From assembly GCA_004802645.1 (NCBI GenBank), contig SRKS01000001.1, positions 3,844,001 through 3,908,000 on the forward strand: 64,000 nt of DNA, given 5' to 3'. The notes beneath the pieces were generated by a model. The model saw only the letters and a list, made by a program, of their open reading frames with translations. It was not told where the DNA came from and ran no database searches. Within the stretch, counting starts at the first letter, position 1; the number at the start of each line of letters is the position of its first letter. Of the stretch, positions 1-10,749 are shown in pieces. The stretch comes from Amesomyces nigricolor. Lineage: Eukaryota; Ascomycota; Sordariomycetes; Sordariales; Chaetomiaceae. Made by a program: the position numbers and the translations under genes.

Positions 1-793
1 CCTGCGAGGGATCGTAGGTTATGTCGCACTCATGACTAGGGCTGCCCGGATCAGGGTCAGGAGGGTCTATCGCTCCATACCTGTCTGGCGCTTCATTGGC
101 ATTGCTCTTTCGGGGAGATGCTGATCTTTGGGCGACGGGTGGGCGGTGGGCACGAACAAGACGCCTCGAAGGGCCTCGTGGGGCCCCAGAGTTGATCTGT
201 TCCACTTGGTCCCAGATCTTGTTTCGATGTCGTGGTTTTGCTGAAGTGTCCGCGATGACTACCCGAGGCATGGTGTCTGATGTTGGCCGAGGCCAGTGTG
301 AGGGGCCCAGCTTTTGGAAGTTCCAACAAGGTTGCCAGGCTCTGTTGGTAGTTGAACTCCAGGGCTCAAGAGGGAGTCAGGCAAAGCCTTCTTCAGGCAG
401 CCCCTGCGGCTCAGAAGGCCTTGGCAGTCCCTTGTTTGCCTGGCCGGGCCCCCGGTGATCCAATAGATCTCGTTGTTTTCCACTTGAAGGGAAACCTGCA
501 GATTACCAGGCATGTACATTGTTATACCTGACGAATCGAAGGTGCAGTCTGTGGCCCACCTTTTCGGCCTGACACACACAGGCGCGCGGCAGTGCTCGCA
601 TTGTGAGGCTCGAGGACCCCTTGTCTCCCCGCGTCGAGGCTGAGGCCGCCCTGCCGTCCCCCTTTCCCTCTCAAGATCCTGATTGCCGTTTTCCCTCTTC
701 TTCTACCCACGACTGAACAGCTAGCCTAAAGCCAATTCCTAACCTTTGTTGTGCGCTCTTTCAGTCCCTTTTTGGCCAGTTCTGCCTGAGAAA
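1..793. other. Intergenic / 5' leader of first gene
   Basis: No open frame here resembles a known protein. The last stretch before the first gene (about 725-764) has a CCTAAC branch-like motif, a pyrimidine tract and a CAG, which looks like the 3' end of an intron. The first gene may therefore have a 5'UTR intron or an upstream coding exon that I cannot place. Confidence 0.4.
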
Positions 794-2173
794 ATGGAGG
801 CCGAATCATCACGACCAGTCATGTCCAAGCGGTTGAAAGGGCGAGACTGGCACCGCTTTGACAACGCTGGCTCCTTTCAGACCTGCGTAGGCCGCGGAAG
901 CATTGGAAAGGTGGAAGTCGACTGTCGCTTTCTCTTCACCAAGTCCCGCTGGGGCTTTCTTGGGAACCAGCCTCGGGTCCCAGCCGGCATCGTCTACCTC
1001 GATCTCGACTTCCGGCAGCCCCCGGGTTGCAAGCTCGTGTCCGCAACTGTTTCGGTGACTCTAACAGACGAAACTGGGAAACAAAGCAGGATCAAGCCGC
1101 GATATCCCTATGCAACCAAATTCACAGGCCATTACGGCCCCCCAAACTTGCGGGGCCGGGAAACGCCCATGCAGACTAAAAAGATCAAGAACTTTACGCC
1201 TGAGGTACAAGTCATGGGCTACGGAGCCGGCGGGTTAGGCGTTGAGAAAGAGAAGACTGTGCGTACTGCCGGCCGGTGGCAGTTCTCGGGCCACATGTCC
1301 AGTGAAGATGGAAAGTGGCATGACAAGCTGCAGTGGGTGCTGGAAGAGAACTCGCTGGATTTTCAACCGACGCACAGCAACATCTTCCACACGGCCTTCG
1401 CCATGGAGCACAATGCGACGAGGTTCTTCATGACGGTACACGTCAGCGGCCAACTAGCCAAAACCTCCGACAAAGTCAAGAAATGGTTTAAGTTTGGGAC
1501 AAAAGACCAAGGCATCATGACCAGCATCCAATGGGCACATGACTACCCGCATGTCCTGCCGCTGGACATTTGGGCCAACAAGCTGAACTACGCCATGGAG
1601 CTCGAGAACATGGCAGCCATCCCGGCGGAGATGCCGAGCGCGTTGCCTGTGACTTTTCGCCCCGTGGCCCAGCCAGAACGCCCCAGTCTCCAACCAGCAA
1701 CAGTACCGCTCTTAAACGCGCCATCAGGGCGGGAACAGCAGCAGCTGACCCTGACCAACGCAACCCCATACCTCTCAGAACCGACCATGGACGAGCTCAG
1801 CATAGTTTCCGGCTTCGGAACCTCACCTCCCGCGATCTTGCTCACCCTCCCGCCGCCCGAACAAACTCATCAAAGACCCGTAACCACACCCCAAAGCAGT
1901 CAAGAATCGGACTTTGGCAGCTCCGGCACACTGGTCGACTCGGCGGTCGAGCGTGAGAATGCCGTCTGCAGAGACAATGATGGAAAGGAAACGTGGACGG
2001 AGACGATGAAGAAAATTGGCCTATCTGACGGCGGTGTTACTTCTTCGCTGTGGTTGGACTGGCTCCGGAACGTTGCGCCTTTACTTCTGTCGGTGTTGGG
2101 GTTGATGGTTAGTTTTGTGAAAACAACTGCGGTTGAAGATGGTCGTGTGTATGCGAAAAGCAGAGAGGAATGA
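794..2173 (+). CDS. Unknown fungal protein with C-terminal membrane segment
   Basis: Open frame of 459 codons from the ATG at 794. The frame stays open upstream to an intron-like acceptor at about 764, so a short extra N-terminus is possible. The first roughly 270 residues look like a folded domain with several beta-strand-like stretches and a conserved-looking GRDWHRF motif near the start. The next 140 residues are Pro/Ser/Thr-rich and probably disordered. The last 40 residues hold a hydrophobic segment of about 20 residues (WLRNVAPLLLSVLGLMVSFV) followed by a short charged tail, which would fit a tail-anchored membrane protein. I do not recognise the family and assign no function. Confidence 0.6.
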   Translation: MEAESSRPVMSKRLKGRDWHRFDNAGSFQTCVGRGSIGKVEVDCRFLFTKSRWGFLGNQPRVPAGIVYLDLDFRQPPGCKLVSATVSVTLTDETGKQSRIKPRYPYATKFTGHYGPPNLRGRETPMQTKKIKNFTPEVQVMGYGAGGLGVEKEKTVRTAGRWQFSGHMSSEDGKWHDKLQWVLEENSLDFQPTHSNIFHTAFAMEHNATRFFMTVHVSGQLAKTSDKVKKWFKFGTKDQGIMTSIQWAHDYPHVLPLDIWANKLNYAMELENMAAIPAEMPSALPVTFRPVAQPERPSLQPATVPLLNAPSGREQQQLTLTNATPYLSEPTMDELSIVSGFGTSPPAILLTLPPPEQTHQRPVTTPQSSQESDFGSSGTLVDSAVERENAVCRDNDGKETWTETMKKIGLSDGGVTSSLWLDWLRNVAPLLLSVLGLMVSFVKTTAVEDGRVYAKSREE

Positions 2174-2846
2174 CGGAAGCGCAGAAATCACTTTGGTAGT
2201 AGCATCTTCGGCTGGGAATGTTTTTGTGGAGGTGGAAGGCCAAAAAAACAGGCCGTGGATTGCGGGGCCATCAGATGTCCATGGAATCTAAAAACAGTCT
2301 TTTGGAGAGAAATTTGTGTGAGCGTTTGTGGTATTCCGCAGAAAAATATTTAATCTGTAATTCCATGCTGTTCACACAGCGCTTCTGTCAACAACATGTG
2401 AAAAAGAAGACATGTCGTTGAAATGTGTGGAGATGTCTTGGCATACCCGACTCTCATTGGTTAGCTGAGGTACCCATCGCAAACCCACCAAATCCACCAC
2501 CCCGGTCACTCCACTTTGAACAACAGTTCATCAATGGTTTGGCATTTGCCTTGTTCAGCCACGAGTTGAAGATGAGAAGAGAGGTCTGATCTCCTGATTT
2601 TGACTATCCTGGGACCAGATTTTTATACTGTCTGGTGTGCCTGCTGATAGTCAACTTAAACATCACCTGGTCAGTACAGTCCTATGGCTATGCAACCTGT
2701 GTTTATCACGATCTAGCTATTTTTGTTTCGCAGGTCTCGGGAGCACCAGGCTGCTTGTCAGGCGGGATAACCCCTTTCGAGCAGAAGGAGCAGCACGAGG
2801 TATCACTTTTTGTTTGAGCCTCGTCATCATCAACCAACACTCCCAC
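2174..2846. other. Intergenic, possible remnant of a further repeat unit
   Basis: No supported gene. The last 100 bases before 2847 (an ACGAGGTATC motif, then CACTCCCAC just before CCACGTGC) vaguely resemble the corresponding part of the duplicated unit that ends near 3795. An older, more decayed unit may lie here. Confidence 0.3.
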
Positions 2847-3816
2847 ACACCACGTGCGTCGTGAACCCATGATTCAAGTGCATTGTTAACACACCCGGCC
2901 TGCCAAGATCTGTCTTTCTCTACCTTTCTACGTCGTGAGAATGACCTTTCTCCTTCCGTTGCAACAATATTTGAGGCTTAACTTGGAGCGGGCTAAGAGG
3001 GTTGGAGTCCAAAATCCCGGCCTGAGAGTTGCTCCCCATTCAACCGCTCGGCATGGTCGCTCGACGATTAAAAGCCATCCTCCCCTCCCCCCGCTGCATT
3101 GCAAATTCCCATTTGAAGGCATAGCAAAACATTTTAGCACTTCTAAAAAGTCCCGACGGAATATGAATCTCAGCACAGATAACTCGGACGATTTTGAGGT
3201 TTCAGAAGCATACGACATTAAATATGGCCCCTCGGAGGGCGAAAAAGACACGAGCATTGAGCTTTCTTTTGCAGTCAAGGGAGACCCGAAGGCTAATACC
3301 AGGAGATTCCAGTTTCTCTACCGGTTGGGCCGCTTTGAAGATGCCAAGAGGTACCACCGTATTAACATTAGAACGGCGGACAAGGCTGAGCGCCGGCCTC
3401 GGATTCAGTATGCGGAGATGCTCCTGGCCGCGGGGGACTACAAGGGCCTTCGTGCCTTTGTCCGTCATCCAGATCTTTCTCGCCGGAAACATAGAGCTTT
3501 CGGCCAGTCGCAAAATGGGTTGCTGAAAGCACATATGCGCTTCTTGTCTTTCTTCACTCATCACGCCGGCACACGCTTCATCGAGGAGGGGCCAGCTCTA
3601 ATCATCGAGACTGTGATGGATCTCAGTCTTTATGACCATAACGGCCGGGACGAGGTATGCCACTGCTCTAAGCTCCTTCCCAACTCTCCTAGCACAGAAG
3701 TTCTCATCGGCCCTTGCATGCAGATCCGGCTATTGGCACTCTGCCTACGTTGTCTGTATTTCATTGAAATGTGCACTCCCACGGTCCCACCTACCACGTG
3801 CATGGTAAACTCATGA
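2847..3816 (+). pseudogene. Tandem unit 1: promoter plus truncated 5' part of unknown gene
   Basis: The stretch CCACGTGC...CCGGCCTGC at 2850-2910 recurs at 3798-3860, and the ATGAAT at 3163 matches the ATGAAT at 4083, so this is the first of two tandem units. From 3163 the reading frame runs to a stop at 3816; a 69-bp intron (3655-3723) with GTATGC donor and CAG acceptor fits without changing frame. An in-frame ATG at 2941 is an alternative start. The protein has helical-repeat-like sequence (RLGRFEDAKRYHR, AEMLLAAGDYKGLRAF). It stops soon after a stretch (CLYFIEMCT) that matches HYIEICT in unit 2, so unit 1 lacks the 3' half of the gene. The family is not recognised. It could be a short expressed protein, but truncation at the unit boundary argues for a duplication remnant. 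Confidence 0.5.
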
Positions 3817-4988
3817 TTTAGCTACTTTGTTCGCGCCCGGCCTGCAAGATTCGGTCTTTCACTACTTCCGCTCTCTGTCACAGGGAAATTCCACCCCCCT
3901 GCCGCATGACATATGGGCTTTTAACATTGGGGTTGGGGCGGGCTGAGAGTTGGGAATCCGGGGTCAGCAATCCGTTTCCCAACCAATTGCTTGGGGGGGT
4001 TACTTTGAACACTAAAAGCTATTTTACACGACACGACTTCCAGAGTATCACATTCTACAAACCAGACTAGTCCTACTGCAGCATGAATTGCAACGTGGAT
4101 AACGATTCCAAGGTTCGGGAGAGACCCCCTGATGTTCTGAATGATCACTCCGAGGGCGGCGAAGATGTCAATGTCCTATTCCCTGTTCCATCCAAGTATG
4201 CTTACCAAGGACTTGAGCAGAAACCGAAGAAACGCGATTTGGAGGGATTCCATTATCTATAGCAGCGTGGGCGCTACAAATAGGCCAAGGAGCTCTACTT
4301 GGACGACGACTCAAAAGGTGACTCAAAAGCGGATTCGGAAGACGAAGAGAGCGGATTGAAACTACATTTAAACTTCTTGTATCACCTGGTCAATCCTCGT
4401 ACCGACTTCATGGCAAAGGGGCAAGAACTGATCAGCAGCTTTACCGATCGGCTCCGAGGAGACGAGTGTAACGACGAGTGTATCGAAAGAGATATATATC
4501 GTCCATTTTCGGTTTTTTTTTTCAGACGTTTCCAGGTTCTCTAGCTCATGCTCCTTCTTCTTCAGGTTCAATTCCTAGCCCGGTGTGTCCACTCCCTGCA
4601 CTATATCGAGATCTGTACCAGCACCACTCATGTTTCCGAGAACAAAGAGCTCGTAAAAAGCGAGGGAGATTGGAAGGAACTCTACACCATACTTCATGAG
4701 AGAAAGGATTTTCGAAGCTTCAAGGACATCTTCATGGCAACAGTCTCATTGTTTGGCTGGAAGGAAATCTTGCTCCAGTTCTTTGACACCAGCTCAGATG
4801 CCGATGCTGTGCAGACCGTACTGGACGCTTGGACACCAATCGCTTATGACGAGAAGAGGTTTTTGCAACTCATCGATCTTCTTACTTCGCTCATTATCCA
4901 AGACCCTAGGAACGAAATGAAGGATCGCAACTTGATTCTCTACAACGCCATCCTGCCATATACAACCACCTTCTTTAGAGACAAATAA
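3795..4988 (+). pseudogene. Tandem unit 2: decayed second copy with in-frame stops
   Basis: The frame opens with ATGAAT at 4083 and is interrupted by TAG at 4260 and TAG at 4281. It then resumes in the same frame with sequence clearly related to unit 1 (GLKLHLNFLYHL versus LLKAHMRFLSFF). Both stops sit where a Gln codon would suit a repeat such as QRGRYK.AKELY, consistent with CAG to TAG change. About 35 residues present in unit 1 are missing. The intron donor expected near 4495 reads AT rather than GT. After an acceptor at about 4563 the frame runs 142 residues (VQFLARCVHSLHYIEICT...) to a TAA at 4986. As it stands this copy cannot make a full protein. Confidence 0.55.
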
Positions 4989-5031
4989 AGACCTGCAGGA
5001 AAAATTATCAACACCTAGGCTCGTCCTACAG

Positions 5032-5694
5032 TTTATACTTGCCAGAGTTATAGTCCGCGCGATGGAAGTTCCACCAGGCTATTTGAATGGAGTGCGAGTG
5101 GAAGATCTCGGGGGGCTAGTCATCGACCAAGGGTCAGGCGTGCACCTGTCAATCTACGTTCCCATACGGAGTCGGCGGTGGGAAAGATCCGGATGGAATG
5201 TGTTCTCCAACGACTGCCATCCGAACATCTACTCCATAATTGAGAGTTCTGTCAGGGTTGCGGATGATAATTGGGACTACACCACTAAGGCATTATTGCT
5301 CCGGATGCTGATTCTCCAGTCGAAGCATAACCCGAGGAAGTGGATAGACACGCGTTGCAATCTCCAGGCTAATGTGCAAGGTGACTGGGAGGGTTATCTC
5401 GCGACACTTCTAACATGACATGTTGCCCTACAGAATACAGACGACAACTCAGAGTTTCTCGACATCCTTCAAAGCGCCGATGGACCCGCCAGCTTCCTCC
5501 GCTCTGGAGAGTGCCAGAATGCATCGCTTGCATGGGCAATGGGCATGTTCCAATGCGCCTTGAACCTAAATCCTTCTGTCAAAGCTGATCGTCTTTTTGA
5601 CCTAGAAGAGGGAGCCCCAGCACACCCAGAAGAAGGAACGATTACTCTAAAGGCAACGACGGTACCCGGATACCTAAATGAGTTTGTATTATAA
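5032..5694 (+). pseudogene. 3' exons of the unknown duplicated-locus gene
   Basis: A frame opens after an acceptor-like CCTACAG (ending 5031) and contains the ATG at 5062. A 60-bp intron at 5381-5440 has GTGACT donor, CTAAC branch motif and CAG acceptor, and splicing continues the frame to the TAA at 5692. From 5062 this gives about 190 residues. The open frame upstream of 5062, directly after an acceptor, suggests these are the terminal exons of the gene whose earlier exons lie at 4083-4985. It might also be a short independent gene. No recognised domain. Confidence 0.45.
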
Positions 5695-6670
5695 GAGTTC
5701 GGGATCGACCCTCAGAAGGGGGTTCGAATTCCAATCGTGGTCTCCCGTTCTGCCATTGCCCAAGACAGATGGTTGTTGCAAGCATTCGAGACCACGTTGG
5801 CCTTGGGAAGATGGTCCAACTGGCTCATGAGCCTGTGGTCCTACACTTAGAAAGTTGAACCAGGAAAAAGATAAGGGGTGGGAGGCGATATTGATGATGG
5901 ACTGTGGATTGGGGATGGCGGGTTTTGTGTGGGGTCTGGTTGAGGGCCTGATTTTGGGAACGGCTAAAGTTGGTGTTCTTCTTTGCATGGTTTTAATTTG
6001 ACTTGCAATACTTGGTTCAGATCAGATAGTCAAAATCCTTATTCCAGGTGTCCGTCTGTCATGCTCTCGGATCGTGACCGAGACAGAAGAGATGTCGTTG
6101 GAGCTGTGGGGTCTTTGGTCAGTTGTCATTCGTTGCATGTGACAGCCCCGTCGTTGGGGCCGGGGAAGGCAGCCGCCCGCCCCACCTGACTCCATGTGGC
6201 CCCGCTCGTGCAACTTGAGCTCCTCTCAGTGGCTGGCTTGCCCCCAGCTGCGGCTTATCGCACGCTGATAGGCGGTCTCGACGGTGCCAAGACCCGACAA
6301 TCCCAACAAAAACGGCAAGAGGGTTGCAGCTGCGGCTGCCTTTGCGTCCATCCCGTCTTGTGCAGCCTGGAAGACTGCTGCAGCTCCAACTGAAACATCC
6401 CGCGAATCGTGACGAGGCACATGGCTGGCTGAGTGGTGAAAGACGCCCTTTATCCATATCCGCTTCCAGTTCCATCCCCCTTTTGCGTCAGCTGCCTAGC
6501 GACGCACCTGCTGCCGCCTTCTCCACCCAGGGGGTGCCTGTGCCTGTGCCTAGTGACCGCCTTTGACCTCTCCACTTCCAGTTGGCATCCACCAACCTCA
6601 AAAGGTTCCCCGACTCTCTTCACCCCCGAACCGAACATCCAACGCCAGACCACGTCCACCACCATCCACA
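5695..6670. other. Intergenic / promoter of TLC-domain gene
   Basis: No supported gene. The last 200 bases before 6671 are C- and T-rich, as in the leaders of the other genes here. A GGTTCGAATTCC at 5713 resembles a tRNA B box but has no tRNA-like context. Confidence 0.5.
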
Positions 6671-7844
6671 ATGCGCGACCCGTTCCCGATTCCGCCCATC
6701 CCGGCGCTGAGCAAGGCCGTTGAGCCGCTCGCCGAGCGCCTCGCCATGCCCACCCTGCCGCTGCACATCCACGAGGTCGCCGGCGCCGCCGTCTTCTACA
6801 CCTTCATCCAGGTTGTCGTGTCGCCCGTGCTGTCCGACCGCTTCTTCTCCAAATACTACCCGCGCCACAGCCGCTCCAAGAAGGCCAACTGGGACACCCA
6901 CGTCGTCTCGCTCATCCAGAGTCTGATCATCAACGCCCTGGCCCTGTGGATCATGTATGCCGACGACGAGCGCAAGGCCATGGATTACGAGCAGCGCGTC
7001 TGGGGCTACACGGGCGCCAGCGGCCTGGTGCAGGCCCTCGCGGCGGGCTATTTCGTCTGGGATCTCGGCGTCACCCTGCTGAACCTGGACATCTTTGGCC
7101 TCGGGCTGCTCGCCCACGCCGTCAGCGCCTTGGCGGTGTATACATTTGGCTTCGTACGTCCCATCCCTTCCCCCCCCCATTCACCCTCTTAACCACCCAC
7201 AAACTAACACCCCCTCTCCCTCCCAGCGCCCCTACCTCAACTACTACTCCCCCATCTTCATCCTCTACGAGCTCTCCACCCCTTTCCTCAACATCCACTG
7301 GTTCTGCGACAAGCTCAACATGACGGGCTCCAAAGTGCAACTCTACAACGGCGTCGCTCTGCTCGCCACCTTCTTCCTCTGCCGCCTCGTCTGGGGCACC
7401 TACCAGTCCGGCGTCGTCTACGTCGACATGTGGTACTCGCTGACCACCCCGCCCACTCCCGATTACCTCGCCAAGCTCTCCAATGCTACTGTCACCGCCC
7501 ATTCCGTGAATAACGCGGACACGAACCCCATGTTTTTCGTTTCGGGGAACACCCCGGCCCCTCCGGTCCCGCTGTGGCTGACGCTGTTGTATCTGTCGAG
7601 CAACCTGGTGTTGAATGGGTTGAACTGGTATTGGTTTGTGAAGATGGTGGCGGCGGTGCGGAAGCGGTTTGTGCCGGTTGAGGGTGCTGGGAAGGGCAGG
7701 GAGAAGGTGCCGGTGGGCGCGGGGGCGGGTGTCAAGGCGAGCGCGCTGCAGGGGAAGGAGGAGATTAGGCAGAGGCTGAGGAGGCATTCGATTGAGGATG
7801 TGGTGCCGGATACGGAGGAGTTGAGGGAGGGGACGATTCAGTAG
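6671..7844 (+). CDS. TLC-domain (TRAM-LAG1-CLN8) membrane protein
   Basis: Two exons, 6671-7153 and 7227-7844, joined in phase 0 across a 73-bp intron (GTACGT...ACTAACAC...CCCAG), give 366 residues. The middle shows the multi-pass pattern of TLC proteins of the TMEM56/TLCD type: helices around VVFYTFIQVVVS, SLIINALALWIMY, VQALAAGYFVWDLGVTLL, ALLATFFLCRLVWGTYQSG and LWLTLLYLSSNLVLNGLNWYWF. The YFVWDL and LNxYWF motifs are typical of the family. The C-terminal 70 residues are charged and probably cytosolic. Family members sit in ER or Golgi membranes; some are ceramide synthases, but the Lag1 catalytic double-His motif is not evident, so enzyme activity is doubtful. Sense-strand composition changes abruptly from C-rich to G-rich near 7590. 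Confidence 0.85.
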
Positions 7845-8444
7845 GTTGGGGGTTCGTTGGTTGGTTCGTTGGGTAAAGGGGAGGTGGGGAGGGGATAGAG
7901 GGGGGGGGGGGTTGGTTGGTAGCCTTTTGGTGTTAGGGGGGTGGTGCAATAGATGGGGGTGTTATTGCGTCTTCCTTTGGGTTGGTTGGTTATTTTCCCT
8001 TCTAGGGGAGAAGGGGCGGTAATGGAGGGGAGAGGGGATGTTATGATGTGATACGACAACGGCATGGCGACTTCGGATCGGATTTATTCATGGGACGGTT
8101 GGTTGTAAACGGTTCATTGCTTCATCGTGGTGTTGTTGTCCAGGACAGGAGGATTGGATTTCGCAGCGCGTTTTTTGGCTTTGTCTTTCCCCTCAGGAGT
8201 GTCGTGGAAGGGCGGATGGATGCCAGGATCTGATCCATAGACGTAGGATACACCGAATTTTAATATCTCCCGTCCCTCTTGTCCCGCCTGACTTTCACAT
8301 GTCTCCCTCCTCGGTTACGATACCCGGGTCCCTTGCATAGTGGCACAGATATCACCAGTGAGCAGGGACTAGGTGAGTTTGGCTCGGGATGTGCCGACGA
8401 GACCCAAATTCAATGTAACTTAATCTATTCAGCTGGCAGGGTGT
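7845..8444. other. Intergenic
   Basis: Downstream of the TLC-domain gene the sequence is G-rich with short repeats of GTTGGTTGGT, then ordinary. No supported gene. Confidence 0.5.
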
Positions 8445-8679
8445 TGTAACGGTCTTAGGAGTGTATTGCAACTATCTAATGACGACTCTACGAGTACAAC
8501 TAAGCTTGAAGAAAGAAAGGAAAACAGAGAAACAGGCCAACGCGTTGCGGAGGCCTTCCTCTGGCCAGAGGGAGACACTAAGTGTGAAAGGGGTAAGTGT
8601 GATGGGGTCGTTGATGGAGTCGTTGATGGAGTCGTTGGCCGAGGGTCACCGAGGCCTCTCCGGGGCTCAGCCCGTTACA
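8445..8679 (+). mobile_element. MITE-like element copy 1 (235 bp)
   Basis: The element starts with TGTAACGG and ends with CCGTTACA, an 8-bp terminal inverted repeat. A copy of the same length and, by reading, apparently the same sequence lies at 12443-12677. An internal tandem repeat (GTCGTTGATGGA, about three units) lies near 8605-8640. It encodes no transposase, so it would be a non-autonomous element mobilised in trans. I could not identify a clear target-site duplication. The open frames that cross it are by-products of the repeat. Confidence 0.75.
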
Positions 8680-9020
8680 GGTTCGGTGCCTCTTCTATGT
8701 GCCTTGCCCTCCGAGGTCCACAGAAGGGAGCTATGTTAAGATATATAGCAACAGGAAAGTGACTAGGACGTGTTTGTGTCCCGCAAACCCGTTCTGGAGC
8801 CTCGCTTTCGGATTCTCGTTCTCGTGCTAGGTAGCTCTAGCGAAGCGAGACGGTGTTTGCAGTTCCTCGGTAGAGGCCAATGCTTCACCCCGTAATTCCT
8901 GTTTGTTGTGATCCGCATGGCGCGCAATGCGGACTCGTGTTCGCCCTGCTTACAGAGGAACGGGGATTGACTAGCTACTTGGCGGTTTGCTAGCTGCTTA
9001 GACCAACCCTATATTATTAT
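8680..9020. other. Unassigned sequence beside LINE 3' end
   Basis: No supported gene. On the minus strand, AATAATAATAATA near 9013-9025 is like the triplet tail of Tad/I-type LINEs and may mark the 3' end of the remnant that follows. Confidence 0.3.
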
Positions 9021-9173
9021 TATTGTTCCTACACCGCTTTGCCCTAGGGCATGCCGGTCCTTCTACTGCTAGTTACAGAGGAAACCGTACCTTTTAAAGG
9101 CCGGATGAAAACCCCCGCCACGGCTTAAGGCCACTGTCAGATCCCCCATACTACAAAAGAAAAAAAAAAGAGG

Positions 9174-9446
9174 TTACAGGCTAGCCTCTGGGCTCTCAGC
9201 CTCTTCTGTTTCTAGTTCTAGCCTTCGGGCTAGACTATACTCCAAGAGCCGGCCAGAGTCCATTAGCCAGCTTAAAACCTCCTTTGCTAAGCGAGCGTTT
9301 CGAGCCCCTACTCCCCGTAATACTGAGTATAGGTCCCGCTGTGACCGGATCTCAGAAGCCTCCCAGGTACGTTCCAGCGGTGGTTCGGGGCACCAAACCA
9401 CCAAGTGTTCTACCGTTTCCCTGCCTCTCTGATGCCGGAAGCCCAT
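9174..9446 (-). pseudogene. LINE ORF2 C-terminal fragment (end of RNase H region)
   Basis: About 90 residues with RETVEHLVVWCPE, then ...RDLYSVLRG...AKEVLSWLMDSGRLLEYSLAR. This is the usual ending of fungal Tad-type LINE ORF2 proteins, where ETxEHxLxxCP follows the RNase H domain and a GRLxxFxxAR helix closes the protein. No reverse transcriptase lies upstream. It is a remnant. Confidence 0.65.
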
Positions 9447-9543
9447 GATTGTAGATTAGATAAGATAAGATGGGATGACCCCACCCAGAGAGGCTCCACC
9501 TTGCAGCTTACATCCTCTGGAGCCCAGGCGGTCATCATCACCA

Positions 9544-10089
9544 TCATAACAACCACACACTCATCACAAGAATCACATCACATTTTTGCCTACAAGGCCC
9601 TTTTTCCGCATCCACGATAGGTTCCCCTATCAGTGCTGCAAGGCTAGCAGGGAGGGTGTTCCCCCGGACTAGTACTTCCTTGTCGATTCTCTGGGGGATG
9701 ATTTTGACTGCCGGGGGACCTGTGGTCCCTATAGGAGTACTGGAAGCCACTGTAGCCCAGGAACGGCCTGTGGCGGTCGGCTTCGCCTCGGCGAGGGCTG
9801 CTCTAACCTCCTCTGCAACGACCTTGCGGAGGGTGTTGACAGAGAGGTCGTCGCCGTCGGGGGAAGTCTTGGTTTTCACAGCATTGTCGAACAGGCTTAA
9901 AACCTTCGTCGCTAGGGCACGTGCAGCGCCCTTCCTTTCAGTGGCCACAAGGGCGAGGATACTGTCGAGCAAGGCCCGGGCCTCTATGCGTACATTGTTG
10001 GTTGTAGTGCTGCAGGTGGGGGGTAGGTTGCTCGGGGGACGTGGCACCCGGTGTTGGGAGCTGCGTAGCCCCTGAGTGTTTGTTGACAT
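9544..10089 (-). pseudogene. LINE ORF1 (gag-like) 5' fragment
   Basis: From the ATG at 10089 (MSTNTQG) the frame carries a helical region (ARALLDSILALVATERKGAARALATKV) followed by GRSWATVASS and VVKIIPQRIDKEVLVRG in slightly varied form, the pattern that opens ORF1 of fungal Tad-like LINEs. The CCHC zinc knuckles expected further on are absent, because the frame leaves the element sequence around 9600. Earlier in-frame sequence to 10218 also exists and could be leader. Confidence 0.55.
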
Positions 10090-10749
10090 CAGGGGTAAAA
10101 GTGGGGCGGATTCTTGCAGGGTGTAGAGGGGCCCGTGCACGCTGAGAAATCTGCTGCGGGTGCAGTGTCGCAGCTGGACGCCCTGTATTCGCACTCCTTC
10201 CACCCGGCCGCAACGCACCGCGCGGGCGTGCAGCTAGTATGGTTAGATAGAGAATTTTGAGGGCAATCCAACGGTGGTAGTTTTGACGATTTTGGAGCTA
10301 TATCCGCTGGATTCCGATTCGTGGGAGATGTTACGCCCCATTCGCAACGGAAAGTGTCAAGCAGAGTGTCCCGGACAGTTATATTAACTCGAACATCACA
10401 GTCGATCCCCTGGGCGGCGCAACTGATCTTTAATTGTGACTCGGAGCAACGCTAGGGGCCTAAGTTCTACCTGGTAACACGACTTGAGGGGCTGCTTCTA
10501 GGGAATCAGAGACAAATTGTACATGTAACAAACCATGATAGAGCATAACATGAATTGATGTCAAACTGTGCTCTGATGACTTGAGGAGAAGCAACGAGAA
10601 GGCGGGGGAGAGGGGATTCAAGAGTAAGCAAAATGGCCATGCGTACTCACTTAGTTAGCAACCGTTGTTCTTGAGGCAAATCCAGGCACACCAGTTCCAT
10701 CATCTATTAGACTAACAGAAGAAAAAGCCCCTTCACCGCTGGAAAGTGA
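10090..10749. other. Intergenic
   Basis: Sequence between the LINE remnant and the 3' end of the next gene. No supported gene or repeat. Confidence 0.45.

Larger units (their letters stand above)
9020..10089 (-). mobile_element. Truncated Tad-like LINE retrotransposon
   Basis: Two pieces of one element lie in the same orientation. The upstream piece (9544-10089) is an ORF1/gag-like start, and the downstream piece (9174-9446) is the extreme C-terminus of ORF2. Almost all of ORF2 (endonuclease, reverse transcriptase) is missing, so the element has a large internal deletion. An AAT-triplet run at about 9013-9025 may be its tail. It is not capable of autonomous movement. Confidence 0.65.

Noticed and set aside
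5700..5730. GGTTCGAATTCC as a tRNA B box
   Set aside because: No A box, stems or T-run terminator at suitable spacing.
8461..8762. Open frames at 8461-8762 and 12299-12955 with the same peptide
   Set aside because: Both cross the repeated MITE; the shared peptide is translated repeat, not a gene family.
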